NCBI GenBank assembly: GCA_029783825.1
Contig: JAREIK010000734.1
Span: 1 to 64,000 of the forward strand
Direction of reading: 5' to 3'
Length of the DNA: 64,000 nt
DNA from: Sapria himalayana
Taxonomy: Eukaryota; Streptophyta; Magnoliopsida; Malpighiales; Rafflesiaceae
The position numbers were made by a program, and so were the translations under genes. The notes under the pieces are model-generated. The model had not been told where the DNA came from. It made no database searches and worked only from the letters and a program-made list of their open reading frames with translations. Positions 25,133 to 36,664 of this stretch are shown here, one piece after another (the stretch's first letter is position 1; every line of letters begins with the position of its first letter).

Positions 25133-27012
25133 CTAATTCTCATACTCAATCATCCTCATAATTTGTAGGGAATACTAGCCTCTCCTACGAGGATTCATAG
25201 ATGGATCTCGGAATGCTATCTATTGTGCCAATGCTGCTAATTGTGACTCGATATAGGACATCTATTGTTACATTAGATTTTTAATTTCTTTAATTTCTTG
25301 CATTTCTTTCATCAAATTAGTTATCAGCTCATCCTTCTTTTTCATTTTGGTCTCCATATCTATAATACATTCATTTGTTTCCCGTGCTTGTTGTTCGACC
25401 GCCTCATCCACCATTGCTGAGACAGTAGAATTAGAAGCACGACTACTACAACAAAATGCCACTTCCTTAGAGCCGATTTTGTACACTCACTGCTTCTTTC
25501 GACCTCCTATTGTCTCCAAATAAAATGGATCATAGTCAATTGGTTGAAGATACATAGAACCCTCAACTTGTTGATGAGCAACTATCACACGTTTCTCCAT
25601 TAGGTATTGAGATAAAATAGAGAAAAAATATATTCTAGATTTACAAAAAATAAAATAAATATTTTGCATTCAAAACAATTTTTATAATGTACTGTAGTTT
25701 TATTAAATCTAATTAATATAACAATTTCTTACAGCAATCATCTGAGACTTGTTGTCAACATACTGACCATCCACTTTTTTCACATGCATCTTTCTGAAAA
25801 TCTAATAAAAATTTGGATCTCGGCCCAATTCTCTAGCCTAGAATATGTTTTTATTAAGTCATAAAAAACAAATGATAAAAAAAATAAACAAAATTAATAA
25901 AACCATGCAAAGATTTTATTTATTGGACTATTAGGACATTCACAAAATATAGTAATGTTTAGAATTTTAAATTTGTACCAAATCTCGAGCATGCTCAATG
26001 CTAAACTTTTAACCTCTAGTGTGTCGATTGATTTCTGTACCTAGTCCAGCTACCTCACTTCGTTGATTATTGCTGGTAATATATGATTTTTCTTCACATC
26101 TAGCTCCTCCCAATAATTATGCCACTCAGGCCAGTCTTCCTCGAATATAAAATCAGACATTTCTTTCATTTTCTTTAATTTATGGACAAAATCAAAATAC
26201 CACTGAGCAGCTTTGATCTCCTATAATAACTTTATCTTTCCATCAAATTTGGGTCCTCATGTGCACTGGTTATATAAATAAAAAAATGACAAAAGAATTT
26301 ATATTAACAACAAGAACATAATTATTTACTTCTTGAATAATAATCAACATAAATGATAAGTAATTATATAATTATTTTTCAATTCTTTTGTTTTATTATT
26401 TTTACCTGAAAGTCATTAAAATATGACTCTTTTGTCGATTCAGAAACTTTCTTCCAGGAGAAAGCTTTAGAATCAGTCATTTTCTTGAAAGCCTTTGTAA
26501 TTTTAGTCGAACACTTGTGAGATGGAATAAAACTGTATAAATAAATAAATAACATTGAAAACAAGTAAATCATAACAATATAAAAAAACCACTTACAGTA
26601 ATATCAAAATTTTTTTTCAAGGCATTTTTACATATTTCTTTTACCTCTCATCCACAATCTCAATTTCTAACTTTACACTGTCTATAGAGAAAGGCATAAT
26701 ATTTGATGATGTCATTGGTATTGTAAATGGTGAAACAATCATTGTAAAATGTGGTGTAGAAAATAGAGATTGATCAAAAGTTTGTGCAGGAAGCACAATG
26801 GGTGGTGGGCTTACATCTTATAAAGGTGATAGTAGAGGTCTCAATGATAGTGATGGTGATAGAAATGGAGATGGTCATTGTGATGTTGAAGTCTAGATAT
26901 GGTAGCTATGAGATGGTACTAATTATGTAACATGATATAACATACTAGATGAATTTGGTTCATTTCTATGTCCAAGTCCACCTCCACCATGACCACATCC
27001 TTTAGGCACCAT
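25133..27012 (-). pseudogene. Transposase_24 (TNP1/TNPA-like) accessory protein, decayed
   Basis: The Transposase_24 family (PF03004) is the second protein of many plant CACTA elements and is thought to bind subterminal repeats and assist TNP2. Here the minus-strand ATG at 27010-27012 starts a Gly/His-rich, then Pro/Ser-rich segment with several stops. Conserved pieces follow in order: KAFSWKKVSESTKESYFNDF (about 26415-26480), EEDWPEWHNYWEELDVKK (about 26075-26150), an EVAGLGTEINRHTRG plus IEHAR block in another frame (about 25985-26050), ELGRDPNFY and VKKVDGQYVDNKS (about 25750-25830), FYLETIGGRKK then a stop, VYKIGSKE, and a Lys/Glu-rich helix (25268-25400). A short tail with ESQLAALAQ follows. 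A donor-like GT follows the NDFQ codons. At least seven stops and one or more frameshifts make it non-functional. Exon limits are my estimate. Confidence 0.75.
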
Positions 27013-27152
27013 CTAATGTACAAAATAAAACAAAGAACAAAAAATAGAGATATGATGAACAAGCATGCATTTTTGAATAAAACAGATCAATATATTTCAA
27101 AAAAATATAAAAAGTCTTTGATAATTTAAATTTCTAATAAAATTATAACAAT

Positions 27153-30100
27153 TTAATTATCTTCGTCACTATCATCCTCGAATGGATCTTCTGATATTTT
27201 GTCTGATTCTAACAGAAGTTCGAACTCATCTTCAGATAGAAATTGATTATCTTCAATTTCTATTGTGTCACCATTTGAGTCACATAAATTTTCTAGATCT
27301 TCATCTACATTCACAGGCTCAATATTATTTATGTCATCTTCCTGGAATGCCGGTGCAATTTCTAAGTATGTACTTCTTTGTTGTGATATTGGTACTTCAA
27401 ATTTTGATCGAGCATTGATTTTACAAATCACCAACCAATCTCTCTTATCAATTGATAAACTCGGATATGTACAATAATAAACTTGAGTGGCTTGAGATGC
27501 CATAATAAATGGCTCATATCAATTATATCTGTGTTTATGGTTAACATCCACTAGCTTATAATCTAAATAAGTCGTTGTGCCCACATTTCGTATAGGATAA
27601 AACCACTCACACTTAAATAATACAATCTTGTTATTTTTTGAGTCCAGGATACTCCAACTTAATAACTTCTTCGAGTTGACCATAATAATCAATCTCATTT
27701 GCACTATAACCTGAGCCTTTAATGCATACACCACTATGCATTGTTATTTTAGAAGAACCGTGACCAATTGTGTGAAATTTATATCAATTAACAAAATACC
27801 TAGGATAGGTTGTCACATATCTAAACGGGCCTTTACTTAGATTTTGAAAGAAAATATTTGAATCTTCATTTAAAGGATCAATTGCCTGTGACATAAATTA
27901 AAAAATGATATTAACAAATAAAAGATACTAATAAATTAAATAATTCAAAAATATAAAACTTAATTATCCTCACATAATTTTTTAACTAATTCGCAAATTT
28001 AGTTTCTAGCAAATAATCAACATCATTGCTGGAAAATGCTGGATGCCTATATTTTATCTGCTCAACATAAATACTGCACAAATATAAAAAGAGAAAAAAA
28101 ATGTATATCAATTTTTAATTATTCCTATTAAAGATAAAATTAAACTATGATTAAACCTGCAGCCATTTTGGGTATTCATACTCAATATATGGTGCAACCT
28201 CTTCATAATTAAGCAAAACATAGATCCAGGTTGCTTTGTTCATCTGTCATATATCTTTTCATTGCTCTTCCAAATGCTCTTTTAGGGTGCTTGAAGATAG
28301 ATCGTTTGTCCACATAATCATCTTCTACCATCACTTGAAATTCATAATTCCATGACACATTTCAATTATTTGTATTTGCATGATCCTCAAAATAATAAGA
28401 ATAAAATGATGATGCTTCTTCTACTAAATATGCATTGCAAATTGAACCTTCAACTTTTGCCTTGTTTCTAACATTCAATTTCAACTTACAAAGATACCTA
28501 CAATCATAATGTTAGGTTTCAATTAGATTAAATAACAATAATACTTAAAGTACTAAAAAATAAAACACATCAATATATATGTATTAACCTCTCAAAAAGA
28601 TATATCCACCTGAATTTCACTGGCCTAGCAATCCTTGCTTCATATGCCAAATGGACAGGCAAATGCTCCATCGACTCATAAAAATTCTGTGGGAATATCC
28701 ATTCAAGCTTACAAATAATAAGTGGATTGTCATTCTCCACCCTCACCATGTCATCTATTTTGATTGTGTTTTCAGTTAGCTATTTGAAAAACAAAGTTCT
28801 ATAAGGAACCTTCCAAACACTTAGTGGAAGTAATTCACGGAATACAATTGGTATTAATCTCTGTATAAATACATGACAGTCATGAATTTTCATTCCAAAT
28901 AACTTAAGATTCTTCATATCCACGCATCTACCCATATTTGACACATATCCATCAAGAAATTTTAAATTTTTAACTAATTCACACAATATCAACTTGCCTT
29001 CTTATCTAGTGTGTAGCAAGCTTTAGGGAATTTTCCTATTTCTTTATTCTGTTTCAATTCAGGATGCCAATAGTAATCAATCAGCTCTTGTGTTGATTTT
29101 AAAGTGTCTTTTGTTTTTCCGTCTACATTATGGACATTGTTGAATACATTATCAAAAACATTTTTTTCAATATGCATTACATCTAAGTTATGATGAATTA
29201 AATTGGACTTCCAATAGGGCAAGTCCCAAATATCATCTCTTGAATCTCTATCATAATTTGCTTATTGGTCCATTACTTCCAGTAACTTCATTTTCAGTTA
29301 CCTTCTTCAAACCCAAACTATGAATCTCTGTTATAATATCATCTTCTGAATGAACTACTGATACAACTATCATCACAGTTTTATTTTTTCGAAATGCAGT
29401 TATATTTTTTTGAAATGAATGATTCGTAGGTAGAAACTTACGATGGTTATCAAACCATGACTATTTACAACTAAATTTGAGGGTAAATGCATCAGAATTT
29501 TCCATGCAATATGGGCATATGAATTACCCTATAGTACTCCAGCCAGACAACACTGAATATACAAAAAAGTCACTTACTTTCCACATATGAGCTACTCACA
29601 TAATGAAATTTTACTTCTTTGAGATATCATATGTATTCACACCAACATCTCATAAATGATTTAACTCTATAATAAAAGGTTGTAAGAAAATATCCAGCAT
29701 GTTTTCTGATTTTTTGGCTCTAGAACCAATATTGACAAAAACATATATTGCTCCTTTATACAAAACCACGGAGGTAAGTTATAAGGTGTCACTATCACTG
29801 GTCATGTTGAATACTATTGTTCATATTGCCCAAATGCCTGAATTCCATTAGTGTAGAGACTCGATCTCACATTTCAAATTTCTGCTGCAAAATCTTGATG
29901 TATATAATTAAAATGCTTCCAAGCAGGTGAATCTGATGGATGACGCATTACCCCTTCTTCAACATCATGCTAAGATTTCCACCTCAAATCATTTGTTGTA
30001 GAATTTGATGCATATAGTCTGTGTAATCGAGGAATTAATGGAAAATAATACATATTCTTAAAGACAACCTTTAATTTTTGTCGCGTATCTACAACACGAG

Positions 30101-30847
30101 GTGTCTTCCTAAATCGAGGATGATCACAAAACTTACAGCTAATTAATTCACTATCACCACCCCAATATAAAATGCATTCATTTAAACAACAATCAATTTT
30201 TTACACTAGTAAACCCATTCCTCGTAGTAACTTCTTAGTGTTGTAAAGGTAGTTAGTGATCAAATTATTATTCGAAACAATCTCCTTCATCAATTCTGTC
30301 ATCTGATCAAATAATCTCTCAAACATATGATTTTCTGACTTAATGCTCATTAGTCGAGCTACAAATGACATTTGCAAATGTGTTTTACAACCAAGCCACA
30401 GTTCTTTATCTACAACTTTAAGCATTTCATAAAATTTATGGGCTTTAGGATTAGGTGGTTCATCCACATAATCCATACTAAAGTCAGCACAAGCTGCTTC
30501 CGTGATCATTCTATGGTATGTGTTTAATGATTCTTCACCATAAGCAAATGATTAATACCCTCATTTTGTTCATTATTCAGAGACATTATACTTTCTCCAT
30601 GATAAATCCAAAAAAAATAATTTAGTACTAAGCTATATTTAGCCAAATGATATCTTATAGTATTTGCATCACGAAAAGGGATATTCCGACACTTGCGATG
30701 ATTACACGGACACTTAATTTTTTCTCCATCCATTAACCTCATCTGACTACATGCAAAATTGATGAAAGTTTCAAGCCCAGTCAAAAAATCTTTATTCAAA
30801 TATCTATTAATAACCTTTTTGTACATCCATTGATGATCTGAGCTCAT
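27153..30847 (-). pseudogene. TNP2: TNP2-type CACTA transposase, decayed full-length copy
   Basis: TNP2 (TNPD) is the catalytic protein that cuts and joins CACTA ends. All four usual domains are present in order. Transpos_assoc (30847 to about 30545): FINFACSQMRLMDGEKIKC, then CNHRKC. Tnp2 core (about 30530-28980): NPKAHKFYEML, CCLNECILYWGGD, YYFPLIPRLHRLYAS, YNLPPWFCIK, LSGWSTIG and NLDVMHIEKNVFDN. DUF4218 (about 28930-28160): KLFGMKIHDCHV, MEHLPVHLAYEARIA, KAKVEGSICNAYLVEEA. DUF4216 (about 27890-27430): GVCIKGSGYSANEIDYYG, VLFKCEWF, ASQATQVYYCTYPS, then an acidic tail. A 91-bp GT-AG intron (28498-28588) joins FER to YLCKLK in phase. Stops include 30201-30203, 29970-29972, 29875-29877, 29814-29816 and 29802-29804. 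Frameshifts lie near 30545, 28990 and 27650. The Asp expected in the LxTDGxxPF block is Asn (LYTNGIQAF). It is a pseudogene. Confidence 0.92.
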
Positions 30848-31129
30848 TTTGCCCTATTTTATTTACAAAAAATAATGTCCATCATTATTTTGAATAAAAT
30901 ATTTTATTACTTCAAAATATACAAATAATTAAATAAAATTACTTACAGATGAATATTTAAAAATTAAATATCATGAATATCGAGGCAATGCATTTGTTGA
31001 ATATACATTAATAGATAAAGAAAATTTAGCACGATAAAGATTTGTAGATATCACATTTATACTAGATAAAGGGTGTTAAATGCGATAATGCACAAGAAAT
31101 GAAAGCAAAAAATGATATTTAATGTTTGA
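30848..31129. other. Upstream region of TNP2, AT-rich
   Basis: AT-rich DNA just upstream (minus strand) of the TNP2 start, where a promoter and 5' leader would lie. I cannot point to a specific TATA box among many AT-rich words. Confidence 0.35.
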
Positions 31130-31490
31130 AGGAGGAGAGGGAGAGAGAGAGAGATAAGATGGGGAGAGAGAGAGGGGGTAGAGAAATGGGCATACAAGGG
31201 GAGAGAGAGTGAAGGAGAGAAAGGAGGGAGAGAGAGAGGGGAAGAGAAATGGTGAAAGGGAGAGTAAGGGAGAGAAAGGGAGAGAAAGGGAGAGAAAGGG
31301 AGAGAGGGGGAGAGAGAGAAAGAGGGAAAGAGAGGGGAAGAGAGGGGGAGAGAGGGGGGAGAGAGAAAGAGGGAGAGAGAAGAAGCAAGAAAGGAGAGTG
31401 AAAAAGAAAATAACAAGAGAGAGTGTGTGATACAAAGAAAAAGAGGAATAGAGTGACATGAAGAATTAGAGAGGGAGAGAGAGAGAGATA
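31130..31490. repeat. Purine-rich (GA/GGGA)n tract upstream of TNP2
   Basis: About 360 bp almost only of A and G on the plus strand: GAGAGG, GGGAGA and GAAAGG units in irregular order. On the TNP2 coding strand it is a CT-rich tract about 280 bp before the start codon. Overlapping Ser/Pro/Leu frames on the minus strand and Glu/Arg/Lys frames on the plus strand are reading-frame by-products. Confidence 0.9.
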
Positions 31491-31799
31491 CACATAAAGA
31501 GTGCATTGTTAGAATGAAAAATTATATAAAAGAAAATAAAATTTCATCTATATAAGCCTATCAAATATTACATCATTTATCATACATAAGTTCATATTTG
31601 AGCCTGAGGCCCAAGGGCTAGGATTAGGTAAGGATATGACCCTTATTTGTATTATACCATATATGAGCCTGATCAACGGATACTCTCATGATACCTGCTT
31701 ACATATTGTTGATATTATATCTTTTTCCATTTAATTTCAAATTAGTTCAACAAATTATATTATTCCATATATAATTATATGTTAGGATACAAATAGTAA
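31491..31799. other. Short unique spacer
   Basis: Mixed sequence with a slightly GC-richer piece near 31590-31690. No gene or repeat was recognised. Confidence 0.4.
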
Positions 31800-33480
31800 A
31801 TGTAGTTATAAATAGTTACATATAATTATATATAGATATATGCATACACGTAGTTATAAGTAAATATAAATAAATGTATACAAAATTATAAACAATTATA
31901 TAAAATTACATATATGTATGCATAATTAAAAATAAAGTTATATTTATTTATATAAAGTTTTTTATAGTTATAAGAATATATATATATAGTTATACACATA
32001 TAGTTAAACATTATGTTGTATGTTTTTATACATATAATTATAAATATTGTTACATGTAGTTAAACACATAGATACACGTATAGTTAACCTTATATTTATA
32101 CATGTATGTATATATATTTTTTCATATAATTTCATATGTTTATACATACAGTTATGTATAAGTATTGATATACTAAAATATATTTATCATAGTAATATAT
32201 AAAAATGTATATTTATAAAAAATTATATATAATTAAACATTTAGATATATATATATATATATATATTCATACGAGTAGTTAAATTTAGGTATGCATAAAT
32301 ATATACAATGTTATAAACAAATATATAGATTTAAATATATGTATAAATAGTTAAAAATATAGTTATATTTAATTATATAAAGTTTTATTTAGTTTTACTA
32401 ATATTTATATATAGTTATATACATAAAATTAAATATGATGTTGTATGTTATTATACATGTAATTATAAATATAGTTACATGTGATTATACGTATAGTTAC
32501 ATGTATAGTTAAACTTATATTTATACATGTATGTATATATATTTGTTCAAATAATTCTATATATTTATACATATAGTTATGTATAGGTATGGATATACTA
32601 AAATACATTTTTATACTAATATATAAAAATGTATATTAAATTATGTTGTTAATTATATATTTAAATATAGGTTATACATTAATAATATAAAATTATGTAT
32701 AGTTATTGGTTATTATACATATAATATGTATAGTTATAAAAATTATATATCTTTAAACATTTAGTTATATATATATTCATATGAGTAGTTATATTTAGTT
32801 ATACATGAATATAAAAAAGTTATAAACAAGTATATAGATTTGCATATATGTATACATATATGTATAAATAGTTAAAAATATAGTTATATTTAATTATATA
32901 AAGTTTTATTTTGTTTTAAAAATATTTATATATAGTTATACACATATAATTAAACATAATGTTGTATGTTGTTATACATGTAATATTAAATATAGTTACA
33001 TGAGGTTATATATATAGTTACACATATAGTTAAACATATATTTATACATGTAGGTATATATATTTATTTATATAATTTTTTATATCTATACCTATAGTTA
33101 TGTATAGGTATAGATATAGTAAAATACATTTATGAATACTAATAAATACAAATGTATATTCAATATAAGTTGTAAATTATATATTTAAATATAGTTATGT
33201 ATAAAACTTTTATAGTAATACATATAATAAGATATAATTATTTATAGTTATATGTTATTATACATATAGTATATATAACTATAAATATTTTTATATAGTT
33301 AAACATATAGTTATATATAGATATATTCAATACAAATAGTTATACATAAATATATAATGTTATAAATAAATATATAGATTTACAAATATGTATATATACT
33401 TACAAATATAGTTATATTTAATTATATAGAGTGTTATAAAGTTATACAATTATTTATATATAATTATACAAATATTTATA
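31800..33480. repeat. AT-rich tandem array built from TATAGTTATACATA-like words
   Basis: Low-complexity array with a longer period. The CATGTATGTATATAT-type anchor recurs at 32101, 32526 and 33047 (spacings 425 and 521 bp), each followed by a conserved run including ACATATAGTTATGTATAGG and ACTAAAATAC. A related array in the opposite orientation lies at 36665-37880. Confidence 0.8.
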
Positions 33481-35480
33481 TATGGGCATACAACTTCAAC
33501 AAATAATTAAAATATGAGCAGCAATGATGTTTAGAGAGAGAGAGAGAGAGAAGAAATACTATATTTCTACAATTTTCCACATGAGCAGAATGTACTTTGA
33601 ATGGTCATTTACTACTGCTTCTATAGCGAAGATATGTTCTGGTAAAACATCATAAATTTCTTCCATATATCTGCATGTCAATAGATAGATAGATATATAT
33701 ATATATAGTAAAAATATGAAGATTAATACATATCGAGTATTACCATAAAAAATAAAACAAATGAATAAAATAAATAAAAACTCACAATAATATAATATTA
33801 TGAATAAAAATTTTAAAAGGATATTATCATTTATTAAATAAAAAAAATTCACAAATAAATACAAAAAGAAACTATAAATACTATTAATCTATATAAATCA
33901 TCTCATCCTATTTTCTCAAGATAAAAAAATATAAAAATACAATATAATTCTTAATAGTTTTAAAATTTTATTTTTATTTTCAACTTATTAATGTTCTTTA
34001 TAATTAATTTTGCTGTATTTTTATGATATGTTACTATTTTTTTTATTATATTGTATTGATGTTCTTGAAATTATAATAATTTATATTTATTTTATTAAGA
34101 TATGAAATAATATTTAATAATATATGTTGTGGACTAAAAATTAATTAGTAAATTTGTTTATGTCATATTAAACTATCAAAGAGTACTCACATAAAAGAGT
34201 ACTCACATAAAAGAGTACTCACATATATTTGCTAGTACTATAAATTAATGTTTCATTAATGATACATTTTCATAATACTTCTCATATTTTATTATATTCT
34301 TTATTACTAATTATTACAAGATATATCTACCACAAATTTTGTGAAATATGAAACTTAGATTCAAGCTTGTAGGTTACAACTAATAATTATCGTACTCAAC
34401 TAATAACTACAACGTTCAACTAACAATTACTACTCATATTTATTAGTTTTTTAAATTGTTTAAAATAAACATATTGCAACACAGAAAAATTATAGTGTGA
34501 AAAGATGATGTTATTAACACGGCAGGATAAAGGGTGTCCTAACGAATGTTATCGTAAAGAGAATACTCTTGTATGGCTTGAAATTCATTAATGTTACAGA
34601 GATACCCAGACTCTTCATAATCCACAACTATTAATGGTATAAATTATAGTTAATATAAATTTGGTAGAAGTTGAATTGTTAGAGTAATAATAAACTATAT
34701 TGTTATGGAAAATCATAAATTAAAGATAATAAAACATTTTTTGGTAGAAAAAAATCTATTGTATTGCATGACATTGTGGGGATTATAAACATTAAAATTT
34801 TCTAAATATTTTTAATAGTTTTATATCCTCTATCATTATCAAAAATATTATATATTTAAAATATATACTTTTTTTATCTACCTACCCTTCTCCCAAACTC
34901 TACCCAAAATTATATTTTGGCTCGTATATAAGCTACGAGGCTTCATGATTAGAATAGGTAAAATTCACGTCCAAGCATCTGAACAACATGATAAATGATA
35001 GCTACATGGAAAACATATCCAACATCTACGAGGATCAGACTCATATTTCAGTGTTAGAGTATTCATCATCTTTTGACGATCAGTCTACCATGTTGTTGTT
35101 TCGGATTATTATTACCATGCTATTTGTTTTTAAAAATATTATTCTTGATAGTAATTATGTACAAAAAAAGTTTAGTTCATATATTTTATACTATCTTAGC
35201 TTGAGTGTCCATGAAACATTGCTATATGTTGATCTTATAATATCAGTATGAAATTGTTATTTTAATATTACTAAACTTGATTCAACAAGTCCACTCTCAC
35301 TAACAAAAGAAAGATTATAAGGAATCACACACTACGAGACATCTATTGAAGGAACATTGAAATTATTAGAAATATCAGTGTTTTATTTCAAGAAACATAA
35401 ATATGAAGTTATTATGTTTGAGATAATTCAGAGATAAATTTAATTTACAAAATGTTAGATACATGGTAAATATAAATCAT

Positions 35481-35483
<3 letters not shown>
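33481..35483. other. Spacer between inverted AT arrays; no firm gene
   Basis: Includes a short GA tract near 33530-33550. A possible captured exon on the minus strand at 33559-33670 follows a CTGCAG-like acceptor context and contains EEIYDVLPEHIFAIEAVVND. There is a direct triplicate of AAAGAGTACTCACAT near 34180-34220, and a TATATAAG box at 34926-34933 ahead of an 87-codon frame at 34988-35251 with no family resemblance. None of these is strong enough to call a gene. Confidence 0.4.

Positions 35484-35531
<48 letters not shown>
35484..35531. repeat. (CA)n dinucleotide tract, 48 bp
   Basis: About 24 uninterrupted AC units. Confidence 0.97.
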
Positions 35532-35532
<1 letters not shown>

Positions 35533-35644
35533 ATGATAATCTTTGTTAAAGATAAGTAAAACCATAAGAATATAAATGAATAATGTAGGAAAATGATAAT
35601 AAAGTTTGAAAAAGATTAATAAGAATAATTATTTTTATATCATA

Positions 35645-35945
35645 TGTTGACTTACAAGCTTATCCCATGCTTACTTGCATGAATATCATGTATTAGTATG
35701 TATAATGTCCATGTCTTGGCTTACATGAGTGATAAGTATTGATTATGTGCTTATTATGTGTTCTCATGCATTAATGCCAAGTGCTTGAAAGTATGTTTGT
35801 TATATGATGATGTGTATACCTACCAAGAATTGCATTGACATGTGAAAGATATGTGTTGGCTTACTAAATGTTGTATCAAAAATTAAAAAACTTGGAATCT
35901 TGCCTATAAATAAAAGTGATTTGGGGTTCCTAGCACACAACAACA
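35645..35945. mobile_element. Possible short solo LTR
   Basis: A 301-bp stretch starts TGTTGACTTACAAG and ends CACAACAACA, giving TG...CA ends with a short TGTTG/CAACA inverted repeat. CATA flanks both sides. A TATAAATA box lies near 35904. The box is only about 40 bp from the proposed 3' end, which is short for an R-U5 region, and the flank match is only 4 bp. I regard this as a suggestion only. Confidence 0.25.
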
Positions 35946-36102
35946 CATATCATGAGAACATTTCAAAATGAATTGAGAAACTCTTGCTCAATTATTTTAA
36001 ATTACATGTGTGAAATCTATTGAGTTTTCTAGAAGTTGGTAGAATAGTTCAAACTTATTTAATAGAGTATAATCATTTTAATTTAATTTGACATGCTAAA
36101 CT

Positions 36103-36390
36103 ATTATTTTATGTATTTTATTTATTTTATTTATTTTATTTATTTTATGTATTTTATGTATTTTATGTATTTTATGTATTTTATGTATTTTATGTATTAT
36201 ATGTATTATATGTATTATATGTATTATATGTATTATATGTATTATATGTATTTAATGTATTTTATGTATTTTATGTATATTTATGTATTTTATGTATTTT
36301 ATGTATTTTATGTATTTTATGTATTTTATGTATTTTATGTATTTTATGTATTTTATGTATTTTATGTATTATGTATTTTATGTATTTATG
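36103..36390. repeat. 9-bp minisatellite (TATTTTATG)n with variant blocks
   Basis: About 31 units of mostly 9 bp. TATTTTATT units come first, then TATTTTATG, then about seven TATTATATG, then TATTTTATG again, with one longer unit near 36273. Grouping of variants into blocks shows local homogenisation. The Tyr/Phe/Met open frame across it is an artefact. Confidence 0.95.
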
Positions 36391-36494
36391 GTAGTCTACA
36401 TGTTAAATATGAAGATGTATAAGAATATGTCTAAATAATCCAATTTATCGATGTTTTTTGAAATGGAACTAAATCTAGGGAACCATTGATAAAT

Positions 36495-36606
36495 GGACTT
36501 GTAATATTAAATTTTGTCTTGATTGTTTGTTTAATTTTGATGATTCATATTTGAAAAAAAAACCAATTGTGTCACTGAAATAGTTACAAAAAAATTAATA
36601 AAAATG
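36495..36606 (+). repeat. Direct repeat copy 1 (about 110 bp)
   Basis: Begins GGACTTGTAATATT and includes TTGATTGTTTGT, TTCATATTTGAAAA and TTACAAAAAAATTAA. It matches 39448-39557 in the same orientation with scattered substitutions. Confidence 0.8.
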
Positions 36607-36664
36607 TATAACTATTTGGACAATCACGAATGTAACAATAATTATAATTAAAATTTATAACAAC

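Noticed and set aside
27182..27477. Plus-strand frames opposite the DUF4216 region
   Set aside because: They are antisense shadows of the TNP2 pseudogene, whose minus-strand reading matches the family clearly.
31057..31506. Ser/Leu/Pro-rich minus-strand frames
   Set aside because: Three overlapping frames over a GA-rich simple repeat; low complexity only.
36093..36422. 109-codon Tyr/Phe/Met-rich frame
   Set aside because: Translation of a 9-bp minisatellite; its unit length being a multiple of three keeps the frame open.
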